From the NCBI RefSeq assembly GCF_002860125.1, contig NZ_PGVA01000014.1:186001-250000 (forward strand): 64,000 bases of DNA, given 5' to 3'. The first letter of the stretch is position 1. Each line of letters begins with the position of its first letter. Shown one piece after another: positions 16,278-26,447 of the stretch. The DNA is from Bacillus canaveralius. Its GTDB lineage: Bacteria > Bacillota > Bacilli > Bacillales > Cytobacillaceae. The notes beneath the pieces were generated by a model. It saw nothing but the letters and a program-made list of their open reading frames with translations. It was not told the DNA's origin and searched no databases. Position numbers and translations under genes: made by a program.

Positions 16278-16939
16278 ATGAATTCTTAGAGTTTTTTAAT
16301 TCGAGTTCTCCCGAAAACGTCTCCACATCGGTAAAATTGATTTTGCTTTTAACCGTCCTGTCACTGGCACCGAGTATTCTTATTTTAATGACGTGTTTTA
16401 CACGAATTGTTATCGTTCTTTCCTTTGTCAGAACGGCGCTTGCAACCCAGCAAATGCCGCCGACACAAGTGCTGATCGGATTATCCTTGTTTTTAAGCTT
16501 TTTTATTATGGCACCGACCTTTCAAGAGGTAAACGAACAGGCGCTCACACCGCTTTTTAATGAGGAAATTAACCTCGAGCAGGCGTATGAGCGGGCTTCG
16601 GGTCCGTTTAAGGAGTTTATGAGTGCCCATACGAGACAAAAGGACCTTGCTTTGTTTTTGGAGTACGCCAAGGCTGATACACCAGAATCCGTCGAAGACA
16701 TTCCATTAACGGCTCTCGTACCGGCGTTTGCAATCAGCGAAATTAAAACGGCTTTTCAAATTGGCTTTATGATTTTTATTCCATTTTTAGTGATTGATAT
16801 GATCGTCGCCAGCGTGCTGATGTCGATGGGGATGATGATGCTGCCCCCGGTCATGATTTCTTTGCCATTCAAAATATTGCTGTTTGTGTTGGTCGATGGC
16901 TGGTATTTAGTAGTGAAGTCGCTTTTACAAAGCTTTTAA
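16274..16939 (+). CDS. fliP: Flagellar export gate protein FliP
   Basis: 221 aa, very close to B. subtilis FliP. FliP forms, with FliQ and FliR, the helical channel of the flagellar type III export gate. Four hydrophobic segments are visible, with family blocks ILMTCFTRIVIVLSFVRTAL, PPTQVLIGLSLFLSFFIMAP and SMGMMMLPPVMISLPFKILL. The ATG overlaps the fliO stop (ATGA). fliQ follows after 14 bases. Confidence 0.98.
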   Translation: MNEFLEFFNSSSPENVSTSVKLILLLTVLSLAPSILILMTCFTRIVIVLSFVRTALATQQMPPTQVLIGLSLFLSFFIMAPTFQEVNEQALTPLFNEEINLEQAYERASGPFKEFMSAHTRQKDLALFLEYAKADTPESVEDIPLTALVPAFAISEIKTAFQIGFMIFIPFLVIDMIVASVLMSMGMMMLPPVMISLPFKILLFVLVDGWYLVVKSLLQSF

Positions 16940-16953
16940 GAGGGTGAAAATAG

Positions 16954-17223
16954 ATGACATCTGATACGGTCATTTCGATTGCTGAACGCGGTATCTATAT
17001 GGTGCTGATCATTTGCGGGCCATTGCTGCTTGTCGCGCTCGTTGTTGGCTTGATAGTCAGCATTTTTCAGGCAACTACACAAATCCAGGAGCAGACACTC
17101 GCTTTTGTTCCGAAAATTGTTGCTGTTTTGCTCGGCATCGTCTTTTTCGGGCCCTGGATGCTCAGCCATATGCTGTCTTATACAAATGAAATATTTTCAA
17201 ACTTAACTAGATTCGTAGGATGA
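16954..17223 (+). CDS. fliQ: Flagellar export gate protein FliQ
   Basis: 89 aa with two hydrophobic helices (IYMVLIICGPLLLVALVVGL and IVAVLLGIVFFGPWML), the normal FliQ form. Between them is the conserved SIFQATTQIQEQTLAFVPKI. FliQ wraps the FliP-FliR core of the export gate. AGAGGGTG upstream is the Shine-Dalgarno. Confidence 0.97.
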   Translation: MTSDTVISIAERGIYMVLIICGPLLLVALVVGLIVSIFQATTQIQEQTLAFVPKIVAVLLGIVFFGPWMLSHMLSYTNEIFSNLTRFVG

Positions 17224-17227
17224 TTTT

Positions 17228-18004
17228 ATGCTAGATTTGCTTCCGGAATTCCCGGCATTTTTACTAATATTCGTAAGGGTAACTTCTTTCTTTTTGTTGA
17301 TGCCGCTTTTTTCCTACCGGACGATTCCTACCAGTCATAAAATAGGGTTGGGTTTTTTTCTGGCCTGGATCATGTTTTATACAGTAGACTCTCCAACTTT
17401 TGAAATAAATGGGGCTTTCTATTTACTAATCATAAAAGAAGCTTTAGTAGGGCTGGTGCTCGGCTTTATTGCCTACTTAATCCTTTCGGCAGTGCAGATC
17501 GCCGGGGGCTTGATCGATTTTCAGATGGGGTTTGCGATTGCCAATGTAATCGATCCGCAAACGGGTGCGCAAAGCCCACTAATGGGTCAATATTTATACA
17601 CGATTTCGCTTTTGTTACTTTTGGCCGTTAATGGACACCACCTGCTTTTGGACGGCATCTTTTACAGTTATCAATTCATACCGATCGAACAGGCGTGGAT
17701 CCCCTTCGGAGATGAAAATATTGCCGAGTTTGTGACCCGCTCGTTTAATTCGATGTTTGTGATTGCTTTCCAGATGTCGATACCGGTTGTCGCCTGTTTG
17801 TTTCTTGTCGATGTGGCGTTGGGGATTGTCGCCAGAACCGTACCGCAGTTAAACGTTTTTGTCGTCGGGCTTCCGCTCAAGATTGGTGTCGGTTTAATCG
17901 TCCTCATTATCGTGATGGGTGTATTAATGCTAAGTGTGTCCCAGCTCTTTGAAATGATGCTGACGACGATGCGGGGCTTAATGGACTTAATTGGGGGGGC
18001 ATAG
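17228..18004 (+). CDS. fliR: Flagellar export gate protein FliR
   Basis: 258 aa with about six hydrophobic segments. The conserved parts are PAFLLIFVRVTSFFLLMPLF at the N-terminus, the loop AGGLIDFQMGFAIANVIDPQ followed by TGAQSPLMGQ, and MSIPVVACLFLVDVALGIVA. FliR completes the gate core with FliP and FliQ. It starts 4 bases after fliQ and its stop directly abuts the flhB ATG. Confidence 0.97.
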   Translation: MLDLLPEFPAFLLIFVRVTSFFLLMPLFSYRTIPTSHKIGLGFFLAWIMFYTVDSPTFEINGAFYLLIIKEALVGLVLGFIAYLILSAVQIAGGLIDFQMGFAIANVIDPQTGAQSPLMGQYLYTISLLLLLAVNGHHLLLDGIFYSYQFIPIEQAWIPFGDENIAEFVTRSFNSMFVIAFQMSIPVVACLFLVDVALGIVARTVPQLNVFVVGLPLKIGVGLIVLIIVMGVLMLSVSQLFEMMLTTMRGLMDLIGGA

Positions 18005-19087
18005 ATGAAATTCCTCTCGTTAGACCTGCAGTTTTTTGCCGGCGAAAAAACAGAAAAGGCAACACCAAAAAAGCGCCAGGACGCCAGGAAAAAAGGGCAG
18101 GTGGCGAAAAGCCAGGATATTAATACAGCAGTTGTATTGCTGGCCGTGTTTTTGTTTTTTTGGTTCGCCGGATCGTATTTCTTGGACATCACCCTGTATT
18201 TAGTGGTTCATGCTTTAGAAGAATATATGCTGCTTGAGATTACCGAAAGCAATATCCATGTTCTTCTTCTTGACATTTTGCAAGATTTGGCTTTGTTTCT
18301 TGGTCCTATCATGCTGATTGCGATGATCGCTGGTGTAGCCGCCAATTATTTTCAAATCGGCTTTTTGTTCTCTACTGAGGCGATCCAGTTCAAGCTTGAT
18401 AAAATTGATCCGATCAAAGGGTTTAAGCGGATCTTCGCATTAAGGGCGATCGTTGAAATGCTGAAGTCGATCCTCAAAATCGCTTTTGTTGGGATTGTTA
18501 CCTTTACGGTACTATGGCAAAGAATTGATGAGATCTTAATTCTTTCACAAAAATCGGTTGGGGCAGCCATGCTTACGATTGCGGGCTTAACCTTGCAAAT
18601 GGGCTTGTTTGCTTCCGGAGCATTGCTGTTTTTAGCGGTGCTTGATTATTTTTATCAAAAGTATGACTTTGAAAAAAACATTCGGATGTCAAAGCAGGAC
18701 ATCAGAGATGAGCATAAAAACATTGAAGGTGACCCGCTTATTAAGTCGAAAATAAAGCAACGTCAGCGGGAAATGGCGATGAGGAGAATGATGCAGGAGG
18801 TTCCGAAAGCGGATGTCGTGATCACGAACCCGACGCATTATGCGATTGCACTCAAATATGACGAGGCAAAGCTTGATGCTCCATATGTCGTCGCAAAGGG
18901 AGTAGACTATGTTGCCCAAAAAATTAAATTTATTGCAAAAGAAAACGAAGTAGTAACTGTCGAAAACCGCCCGTTAGCTAGGGCCTTATACAGCCAGGCT
19001 GAAGTCGGCGACGTAATTCCTGAAGAGTTTTTTAAGGCGGTTGCCGAAATCCTTGCCTTTGTCTACAAAACTAAAAATAAAATGTAA
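18005..19087 (+). CDS. flhB: Flagellar export switch protein FlhB
   Basis: 360 aa. FlhB sits at the gate and changes substrate class from rod/hook to filament after autocleavage. The N-terminal cytoplasmic start ends in EKTEKATPKKRQDARKKGQV, followed by four membrane segments. The cytoplasmic domain carries the self-cleavage motif NPTH at residues 275-278 (VVITNPTHYAIALKYD). It begins directly after the fliR stop, with GGGGGG (17992-17998) as Shine-Dalgarno. Confidence 0.98.
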   Translation: MKFLSLDLQFFAGEKTEKATPKKRQDARKKGQVAKSQDINTAVVLLAVFLFFWFAGSYFLDITLYLVVHALEEYMLLEITESNIHVLLLDILQDLALFLGPIMLIAMIAGVAANYFQIGFLFSTEAIQFKLDKIDPIKGFKRIFALRAIVEMLKSILKIAFVGIVTFTVLWQRIDEILILSQKSVGAAMLTIAGLTLQMGLFASGALLFLAVLDYFYQKYDFEKNIRMSKQDIRDEHKNIEGDPLIKSKIKQRQREMAMRRMMQEVPKADVVITNPTHYAIALKYDEAKLDAPYVVAKGVDYVAQKIKFIAKENEVVTVENRPLARALYSQAEVGDVIPEEFFKAVAEILAFVYKTKNKM

Positions 19088-19150
19088 CGCAATGTGTTTT
19101 TACCCTTTATGGTTTTAAATTTTACCGGGGCGAGTTAGGAGAGAATTGGT

Positions 19151-21181
19151 ATGTCAGCAAAAGATTTATCGGTATTGCTGGGTGTAATTTTAATCGTGGC
19201 AATGCTAATCATTCCATTTCCACCATGGTTGTTAAGCGTGTTAATCATAGTTAACATTTCTTTAGCTTTGCTAGTTTTGCTTACAACCATGAACATGAGT
19301 GAACCGCTCCAGTTTTCGATATTTCCTTCTTTATTATTAATTTTGACGCTGTTTCGTCTTGCCCTGAATGTTTCAACGACAAGAGCGATTCTTTCTAACG
19401 GAAATGCGGGAAGTGTTGTCAAAACGTTCGGTGATTTCGTTGTCGGCGGAAACGTAATTGTCGGTTTGGTTGTTTTCTTAATTTTGGTTGTCATTCAGTT
19501 TATTGTGATTACGAAGGGATCTGAGCGTGTATCAGAAGTGGCGGCCCGCTTTACCCTTGATGCAATGCCCGGCAAGCAAATGAGTATTGATGCTGACCTT
19601 AATGCCGGGATGATTTCCGAACATGAAGCCCGCGAGCGCCGTGACAAAATTAGCAGGGAAGCTGATTTTTACGGAGCGATGGACGGGGCGAGTAAATTCG
19701 TCAAGGGTGATGCGATTGCCGGCATTATCATCGTGCTGATCAATTTGACGTTTGGGATTATCATCGGGATGCTCCAGCAGGGGATGCCGATTGCTGAAGC
19801 TGCTACCCACTTTTCCCTATTAACGGTAGGGGACGGGATTGTGACGCAAATCCCGGCGTTGTTAATTTCGACTGCCACCGGTATCGTCGTCACCCGGGCA
19901 GCATCAGAAGGAAATCTTGGACAGGATATTACTTCACAGTTGTTTGCCTTTCCAAAAATGCTTTATATCACGGCTGCGACGATCTTTTTACTCGGCTTGC
20001 TAACGCCGATTAATGATATTTATACATTTCCGCTTGCAGGCTTGCTCGCATTTGGTGGTTATATGATGTCACGCTCGCCTGAACAGAATAAAGAGCAGCT
20101 CCAGGAAATCGAAGAAGAAATTCAAACGGACGAAATGAAGAGCCCCGAGAGTGTTGTTAATCTGTTAAATGTCGATCCGATCGAGTTCGAGTTCGGCTAT
20201 GGGCTGATCCCTTTAGCAGATACAAATCAAGGCGGCGATCTTCTTGATCGGATCGTGATGATCCGGAGACAACTGGCGATTGAACTTGGCCTTGTGATCC
20301 CGGTCGTAAGAATCCGCGATAATATCCAGCTTCAGCCCAATGAGTACAGGCTGAAAATTAAGGGAAATGAACTGGCAAGAGGGGAATTACTTCTTGATCA
20401 TTATTTAGCGATGAGCCCCGGCGGTGAAGATGACTCGATTGAGGGGATTGATACAATCGAACCATCATTCGGGCTGCCTGCTAAATGGATAACCGAGGAA
20501 ATGAAGGAACAGGCTGAGATTTTCGGATATACCGTTGTCGATCCGCCTTCCGTTGTGTCAACACATATAACGGAGCTGATCAAGGCGAACAGCCATGAGC
20601 TTCTCGGCAGACAGGAAACGAAGCAGTTAATCGATCATTTAAAAGAAAGTTATCCGATTCTTGTTGAAGAAGTGACGCCGAATCCATTGTCGGTAGGTGA
20701 AGTGCAAAAGGTATTGGCCAAGCTGCTTAAAGAAAATGTGTCAATTCGTAACTTGCCGATCATTTTTGAAACTTTGGCTGATTTTGGAAAAGTCACAACG
20801 GACACTGATCTGCTTACCGAATATGTACGACAGGCTCTTGCAAGGCAAATTACAAGTCAATATTCACATGGCGAGTCTTTAAAGGTTGTCACGTTTTCTG
20901 GGAAAGCTGAGAAGCTGATCGCAGATGGAATCCAGCAAACGGAGCATGGAAACTTTTTATCGATCGATCCGGCTGCGTCCCAAACCATCTTAGAATCTCT
21001 TGCTTCACAGGTAGAGCAATTATCGTTGATGGAACAAACACCGATTGTCCTTTGTTCGCCTGCGGTCAGGATGTATGTACGGCAATTAACCGAACGGTAT
21101 TTTCCACAAATACCGATCCTTTCTTACAATGAACTGGAAGCAAATGTAGAAGTACAAAGTGTCGGGGTGGTGAGTGCGTAA
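19151..21181 (+). CDS. flhA: Flagellar export protein FlhA
   Basis: 676 aa, the standard length. FlhA has eight N-terminal membrane segments and a large cytoplasmic domain that forms a nonameric ring docking substrate-chaperone complexes. The FHIPEP signature region is visible as LFRLALNVSTTRAILSNGNA, and the cytoplasmic loop has RFTLDAMPGKQMSIDADLNA. The cytoplasmic domain starts near residue 320. AGGAGAG precedes the ATG. The stop codon TAA shares its last base with the flhF ATG. Confidence 0.98.
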   Translation: MSAKDLSVLLGVILIVAMLIIPFPPWLLSVLIIVNISLALLVLLTTMNMSEPLQFSIFPSLLLILTLFRLALNVSTTRAILSNGNAGSVVKTFGDFVVGGNVIVGLVVFLILVVIQFIVITKGSERVSEVAARFTLDAMPGKQMSIDADLNAGMISEHEARERRDKISREADFYGAMDGASKFVKGDAIAGIIIVLINLTFGIIIGMLQQGMPIAEAATHFSLLTVGDGIVTQIPALLISTATGIVVTRAASEGNLGQDITSQLFAFPKMLYITAATIFLLGLLTPINDIYTFPLAGLLAFGGYMMSRSPEQNKEQLQEIEEEIQTDEMKSPESVVNLLNVDPIEFEFGYGLIPLADTNQGGDLLDRIVMIRRQLAIELGLVIPVVRIRDNIQLQPNEYRLKIKGNELARGELLLDHYLAMSPGGEDDSIEGIDTIEPSFGLPAKWITEEMKEQAEIFGYTVVDPPSVVSTHITELIKANSHELLGRQETKQLIDHLKESYPILVEEVTPNPLSVGEVQKVLAKLLKENVSIRNLPIIFETLADFGKVTTDTDLLTEYVRQALARQITSQYSHGESLKVVTFSGKAEKLIADGIQQTEHGNFLSIDPAASQTILESLASQVEQLSLMEQTPIVLCSPAVRMYVRQLTERYFPQIPILSYNELEANVEVQSVGVVSA

Positions 21182-22368
21182 TGAAAGTGAAAAAATACAT
21201 TGCTCCTTCAATGCCCGAAGCGATGAAAGCGATTCGCGCAGAATTAGGAAGCGAAGCTGTCATTCTAAATTCAAAAATGATCCAGACTGGCGGAATTTTC
21301 GGCTTTTTTAAGAAAAAGAATATTGAAGTCATTGCTGCTGTCGACCCTGCCGCGAAAACTGCGCAGGTTCCGGTAATTAAAGAAAAACAAAAAAACGTTC
21401 CCGTTAAACCGGAGCAATCGGGTCGTGCAGATTCTCCTTTCAACAAGGTGTACACCGGAAAGGGTTCAGATCCGGAAGCGAAAGCACCACCCGAATTGGC
21501 GAGGGAGATTAATGAACTGCGTTCACTGATCAGCAGTGTCCGCTTTGGGGGCTCTGACAATGCTGTTTCTTATCCTGAACCAGTCCTGAACGCACAAAAA
21601 TTAATGTCTGGCCAGGGAATAAGCACAGAAATTCAAAAGGACATATTGTCGGTATTAGTCTCAAACTGGTATACAGGCGGGGCGACTGCGGATGATCAGG
21701 AGGTGTTTGCCTGGCTAAAGGCTGAGTTAATGAAGCGTATTTCATCTCTTCAATTTGGAGGGATCACTTTTACGAAAAAGTACGTAAATGTGGTCGGCCC
21801 AACCGGAGTCGGCAAAACGACAACATTGGCGAAAATGGCAGCCGATTGCATTTTAGCCCATAACAAAAAAGTCGCGTTTATCACGACGGACACGTATCGG
21901 ATTGCCGCAATCGAACAGTTAAAGACATATGCGAAAATTTTGAACGTACCGATCGAGGTTTGCTACAACTTCGATGACTTTCAGAAAGCAGCAAGCCAAT
22001 TTGCAGATTACGACACAGTGCTGATCGACACGGCCGGCCGCAATTTCCGCAATAGGCAATATGTCGAAGATTTAAAAGCGGTTGTCGACTTTGAAAAGGA
22101 AATCGAAACCTTCCTGGTCCTTTCATTAACTTCAAAACAGGAGGATATGGAAGAGATTTATAAACAGTTTTCGCTTATCCACATCGATAAACTCATTTTT
22201 ACCAAAACAGATGAAACTTCAAGCTATGGCGCAATGATCAACATGATCGACAAACATAGTACAGGGATTGCTTTTTTAACATACGGACAAAATGTTCCCG
22301 ATGACATGAAGCATGCAACGGCAGAAGTCATTGTCAATACGGTTCTTGGGGTCGAACGACATGAATGA
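21181..22368 (+). CDS. flhF: Flagellar placement GTPase FlhF
   Basis: 395 aa. FlhF is an SRP-type GTPase that marks where new flagella are built. The N-terminal basic domain (MKVKKYIAPSMPEAMKAIRA) is followed by a variable linker and the NG domain. G1 is GPTGVGKTTTLAK at about residues 206-218, G2/G3 are TTDTYRIAAIEQL and LIDTAGRN, and G4 is FTKTDE. The start shares one base with the flhA stop, and the end overlaps flhG by 8 bases. Confidence 0.97.
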   Translation: MKVKKYIAPSMPEAMKAIRAELGSEAVILNSKMIQTGGIFGFFKKKNIEVIAAVDPAAKTAQVPVIKEKQKNVPVKPEQSGRADSPFNKVYTGKGSDPEAKAPPELAREINELRSLISSVRFGGSDNAVSYPEPVLNAQKLMSGQGISTEIQKDILSVLVSNWYTGGATADDQEVFAWLKAELMKRISSLQFGGITFTKKYVNVVGPTGVGKTTTLAKMAADCILAHNKKVAFITTDTYRIAAIEQLKTYAKILNVPIEVCYNFDDFQKAASQFADYDTVLIDTAGRNFRNRQYVEDLKAVVDFEKEIETFLVLSLTSKQEDMEEIYKQFSLIHIDKLIFTKTDETSSYGAMINMIDKHSTGIAFLTYGQNVPDDMKHATAEVIVNTVLGVERHE

Positions 22369-23233
22369 TCAAGCGGAAATCTTAAGAAAAAGGCTGAAGA
22401 GACATGAGGCAGGGAAAACGACTAAAACGATAGCTGTTGTAAGCGGAAAAGGCGGCGTAGGGAAATCGAATTTTTCATTGAACTTCTCGGTAGCCCTTGC
22501 GCAAACTGGAATAAGCGTCTTAGTGTTTGACATGGACATCGGCATGGGAAACTTGAACATTTTAATGGGGAGCTCAAGCGATTATACAATCGTTGATTAT
22601 TTTTCAGGCAGGGCGGGACTTGCAGATATTGTTTCAAAGGGACCTGAGGGCATGGATTATATTGCAGGCGGAACTGGTCTTTCGCAGGTTTTCAAATTAG
22701 AAGACCACAAAGTGGAGAAATTTGTCGAAGATTTAACAATGGTCATTGATGATTATGACTACCTTTTATTTGATATGGGTGCAGGCATAAATGAAGAATC
22801 ATTAAAATTCCTGCGGTCGGTGCATGAGGTCTTTGTGGTCACAACACCTGAGCCAACTTCGATAACTGACGCCTATTCAATCATGAAATATATTCATTTG
22901 CTGGATTCGGAAATTCCGTTAAAAATTATTGTCAATCGTGCTTTTTCAGAACAAGAGGGGCTTGACACTCAGCAGCGACTGATGGCAGTTTCAAGAAGAT
23001 TTTTAGGAAGAGAACTGAGCACGCTTGGGGTCGTTCCCGATGATCGGAACGTTCAGCTTGCCGTTGCCAGGCAAACACCGCTGCTTGTCTACAATGATAA
23101 AGCGGCTGCGGCCCGGGCTATAAAGGAAATCGCGAGACGGCATGTGAACCTGGCCGTTGACCGTTCAGAAAACTCTGCTTCCAGAGGTTTTCATTTTGTC
23201 TCAAGGCTAAAGAGATTCCTGTTCGAGAGGTAG
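22361..23233 (+). CDS. flhG: Flagellar number regulator FlhG (YlxH), MinD-like ATPase
   Basis: 290 aa from ATG 22361, which overlaps the end of flhF. The deviant Walker A motif of the MinD/ParA family, GKGGVGKS, is at residues 29-36, followed by VLVFDMDIGMGNLNILMGSS. FlhG stimulates the FlhF GTPase, and in Gram-positive bacteria it also contacts the C-ring proteins FliM/FliY. A longer upstream in-frame start inside flhF is possible, but the shorter form matches relatives. Confidence 0.95.
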   Translation: MNDQAEILRKRLKRHEAGKTTKTIAVVSGKGGVGKSNFSLNFSVALAQTGISVLVFDMDIGMGNLNILMGSSSDYTIVDYFSGRAGLADIVSKGPEGMDYIAGGTGLSQVFKLEDHKVEKFVEDLTMVIDDYDYLLFDMGAGINEESLKFLRSVHEVFVVTTPEPTSITDAYSIMKYIHLLDSEIPLKIIVNRAFSEQEGLDTQQRLMAVSRRFLGRELSTLGVVPDDRNVQLAVARQTPLLVYNDKAAAARAIKEIARRHVNLAVDRSENSASRGFHFVSRLKRFLFER

Positions 23234-23241
23234 GCGGCAGT

Positions 23242-24342
23242 GTGGAAAAAATAAACGTGTTAATTGTAGATGACTCAGCATTTATGCGGAAATTGATCCA
23301 GGACTTTCTTTCCGAAAGCCCGCGTATACATATCGCCGGTACAGCCCGAAACGGTGAAGATGCGATAAAAAAAATTCGTGCCCTGAAACCCGATGTTGTG
23401 ACAATGGACATAGAGATGCCCGTTATGAGCGGGCTCGAAGCATTGCAGCAGATTATGAAAGAAAACCCGGTACCTGTGGTGATGCTGTCGAGCACCACCC
23501 GGGATGGGGCTGAAAATACGATGCTGGCGATGCAATATGGTGCGATTGATTTTATCCAAAAACCCTCCGGCTCGATTTCGCTGGATTTACATAAAGTTAA
23601 AGAAGATTTAATCGAAAAAGTTCTCCACGCCAGTAAGGCAAATATCAAGCAGGCGGCAAAATTATCATCATCTGGAAATAATTCTACTCATTCTGTAGCG
23701 GATTATAGTAAAATAGAACTAACCGGTCAGGATTATAGGCAATCCAATCGATTTAGTAAATGGAATCAGGTTGGGAAAAAAATGATTTGTATAGGTACTT
23801 CGACAGGTGGACCAAGGGCGCTCCAGCAAGTTTTAACAAGATTACCTGCCCGGATAGCAGCACCGATCCTGATTGTCCAGCATATGCCGGCGGGGTTTAC
23901 GAAGTCGCTCGCATCAAGATTGGACTCATTGTCGGAAATTCAAGTTAAAGAGGCAGAAGCTGGTGAGATTATCAGAAACGGGGTTGCTTATATTGCTCCG
24001 GGAGGCTATCACCTAAAAATCAAAGCAGTCGGAACAAGCCTGGCTGTCCAGCTTGACCAAACAGCACCGCATGGGGGACACCGTCCTTCTGTTGATGTCT
24101 TGTTTGAATCAGTCAGTCATATTACGGATTATTCAAAAGTAGCCGTCATTATGACAGGCATGGGTTCTGATGGGTCAATGGGCCTGGCTGCATTGAAAAA
24201 GCATGGGACGGTGAAAGCGATAGCTGAATCACAGGAAACGTCGATTGTTTTCGGCATGCCCAAAGCTGCAATAGCCACAAAACTTGTTGATGAAGTACAA
24301 AGTATTGAAAATATTGCTGAAACGATTATGAAATACGTTTAA
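23242..24342 (+). CDS. cheB: Protein-glutamate methylesterase CheB
   Basis: 366 aa from GTG 23242, 5 bases after AGGCGG. The receiver domain (residues 1-120) has D10-D11 and the phosphoacceptor D56 (VTMDIEMPVMSG). After a linker the methylesterase domain follows, with the catalytic serine in GTSTGGPRAL, the histidine in QHMP and the aspartate in MTGMGSDG. CheB removes methyl groups from chemoreceptors when phosphorylated by CheA. Confidence 0.98.
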   Translation: MEKINVLIVDDSAFMRKLIQDFLSESPRIHIAGTARNGEDAIKKIRALKPDVVTMDIEMPVMSGLEALQQIMKENPVPVVMLSSTTRDGAENTMLAMQYGAIDFIQKPSGSISLDLHKVKEDLIEKVLHASKANIKQAAKLSSSGNNSTHSVADYSKIELTGQDYRQSNRFSKWNQVGKKMICIGTSTGGPRALQQVLTRLPARIAAPILIVQHMPAGFTKSLASRLDSLSEIQVKEAEAGEIIRNGVAYIAPGGYHLKIKAVGTSLAVQLDQTAPHGGHRPSVDVLFESVSHITDYSKVAVIMTGMGSDGSMGLAALKKHGTVKAIAESQETSIVFGMPKAAIATKLVDEVQSIENIAETIMKYV

Positions 24343-24363
24343 CAGCCGAGGGGTGTAAGACAT

Positions 24364-26421
24364 ATGGAAGTGAACCAATATTTAGAAGTTTTTATTGAAG
24401 AAAGCAAAGAACATTTGCAATCATGCAACCAGCACCTGCTGGAGCTTGAGAAAAATCCTCAGGATTTAGCGATTGTAAATGAGATATTCCGATCTGCACA
24501 TACGTTGAAAGGAATGTCGGCTACAATGGGCTACGAAGATTTGGCGAGCCTGACCCATCAGATGGAAAACGTTCTTGATGCGATCCGCAATGAAAAAATT
24601 TCGTTTAGCGCTGAAATTTTGGATGTTATCTTTTTGGCGGTCGATGATCTTGAAGCGATGGTCCAGTCGATTGCTGAAGGGGGAGACGGAAGGCGCAATG
24701 TTACCGAGGTTGTCGACAAGTTGAAATTGATTGAACTCGGCCAAAGCCCGATTGAACCGACAAGCAAAGCAGAAGTTGCTGTTGCGGTAGCGGAAGGTTC
24801 TGCCTCAGCGAAAAACGATTATGATGAATTTGAATTAACGGTACTTCAACAATCAAAAGAGCAAGGCTTTGAAGCGTACGAAATTGCGATTGCTTTACGG
24901 GAAGATTGCCTGCTAAAAGCTGCCCGAGTCTTCATGATTTTCGAAGTATTGGAGAAGATTGGTGAAGTAATCAAATCAACGCCTTCTGTTGATCAGCTTG
25001 AAGAGGAACAATTTGACCAGGAATTCTCCGTCACGATTGTTTCGAAGGAACCAAAAGAGGACATTCAGAAGAAAATCATGAAGGTTTCCGAAGTTGAAAA
25101 GGCAGAAGCAACTCCGATTGTCTTGGAAGCCTACCGCCAAAATGATCGGGAAAGTGCGGACGTGGTCCGAACGGAAGTTGCTGCGAACGAAGTGGACACA
25201 GCCGAGTCGCCGACACAACTTGCCAAGGCAGATAATAAGAAAAAAACCAGCACAGGCAAACAGGCAAATAATAGCAGTAAAACGATCAGGGTTAATATTG
25301 AAAGACTCGATATTTTGATGAATTTGTTTGAAGAGTTTGTCATTGATAGAGGGCGCCTTGAGCAAATATCGCGCGACTTGAATAATCAGGAACTCCACGA
25401 AACGATCGAAAGAATGTCCAGGATTTCGGGAGACTTGCAAAATATTATATTGAATATGCGCATGGTGCCGGTAGAAACCGTCTTTAACCGTTTTCCGCGC
25501 ATGGTTCGCCAGCTTGCCCGCGATTTAAATAAAAAGATAGCTTTAGAGATTATCGGTGCAGAAACAGAGCTTGACCGGACCGTGATTGATGAAATTGGTG
25601 ATCCGTTAGTCCATCTTCTTCGCAATGCGATTGACCATGGTGTTGAAACGCCCGAGGAAAGAATCGCTAAAGGAAAAAGTGAAGAAGGTACAGTCGTATT
25701 AAAAGCATTCCACAGCGGCAACCATGTGTTCATTGAGATTGAAGACAATGGCGCCGGTATTAATAAGGATAAGGTTCTGCAAAAGGCTTTAAATAAAGGA
25801 ATCATCACAGAGCAAGCTGCTGCAGGACTGACAGAAAAGCAAATCTATGAACTTATTTTTGCTTCCGGCTTTTCTACGGCTGATAAAATTTCCGATGTGT
25901 CCGGACGCGGAGTCGGATTGGATGTTGTAAAAAGCACGATTGAATCCCTCGGCGGATCGGTATCGATAGATTCAAAAGAGGGCGAAGGCTCTGTCTTCTC
26001 GATTCAGCTGCCACTGACACTATCGATCATTGCGGTTATGCTCGTTGAAATTGAAAAAGAAAAATTTGCCGTACCGCTGTCTTCGATTATTGAAACAGCG
26101 ATCGTCAAGAAAGAAGAAATTTTGTACTCACATAATGAGAAGGTCATCGATTTCCGCGGCCGCGTCGTACCGCTTTTATTCCTGAAGGAAGTTTTCGATG
26201 TGCCTGGACATAATGAAGATGATGAATTTTATTCTGTCGTCATCGTCCGAAAAGGGGATAAAATGGCTGGCCTTGTTGTTGACTCGTTTATCGGGCAGCA
26301 GGAAGTTGTTTTAAAATCATTAGGAAATTACTTAAACAGCGTGTTTGCGATTTCAGGAGCTACAATCCTTGGAGATGGACAGGTTGCTTTGATTGTCGAT
26401 TGTAATGCTTTGATTAAATAG
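24364..26421 (+). CDS. cheA: Chemotaxis sensor histidine kinase CheA
   Basis: 685 aa. The P1 HPt domain has the phosphorylated histidine H46 in SAHTLKGMS. P2 (CheY/CheB docking) lies around residues 155-245. A linker rich in K, S and T precedes the P3 dimerisation domain (SKTIRVNIERLDILMNLFEE). P4 is the HATPase, with RNAIDHGVE, DNGAGI and GRGVGLDVV. P5 is the CheW-like domain at the C-terminus (FRGRVVPLLFLKEVF). GAGGGGTG is the Shine-Dalgarno. A 72-base gap with a hairpin follows before cheW. Confidence 0.98.
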   Translation: MEVNQYLEVFIEESKEHLQSCNQHLLELEKNPQDLAIVNEIFRSAHTLKGMSATMGYEDLASLTHQMENVLDAIRNEKISFSAEILDVIFLAVDDLEAMVQSIAEGGDGRRNVTEVVDKLKLIELGQSPIEPTSKAEVAVAVAEGSASAKNDYDEFELTVLQQSKEQGFEAYEIAIALREDCLLKAARVFMIFEVLEKIGEVIKSTPSVDQLEEEQFDQEFSVTIVSKEPKEDIQKKIMKVSEVEKAEATPIVLEAYRQNDRESADVVRTEVAANEVDTAESPTQLAKADNKKKTSTGKQANNSSKTIRVNIERLDILMNLFEEFVIDRGRLEQISRDLNNQELHETIERMSRISGDLQNIILNMRMVPVETVFNRFPRMVRQLARDLNKKIALEIIGAETELDRTVIDEIGDPLVHLLRNAIDHGVETPEERIAKGKSEEGTVVLKAFHSGNHVFIEIEDNGAGINKDKVLQKALNKGIITEQAAAGLTEKQIYELIFASGFSTADKISDVSGRGVGLDVVKSTIESLGGSVSIDSKEGEGSVFSIQLPLTLSIIAVMLVEIEKEKFAVPLSSIIETAIVKKEEILYSHNEKVIDFRGRVVPLLFLKEVFDVPGHNEDDEFYSVVIVRKGDKMAGLVVDSFIGQQEVVLKSLGNYLNSVFAISGATILGDGQVALIVDCNALIK

Positions 26422-26427
26422 TGGTTC

Positions 26428-26447
26428 AGCCCGGGTTGTCCTGGGCT
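26428..26447 (+). other. Intercistronic hairpin between cheA and cheW
   Basis: An 8-bp stem AGCCCGGG / CCTGGGCT (one G-T pair) with the tetraloop TTGT starts 7 bases after the cheA stop. No T-run follows, so it is probably not an efficient terminator. It may protect the upstream mRNA or mark a processing point; this is inference. Confidence 0.55.
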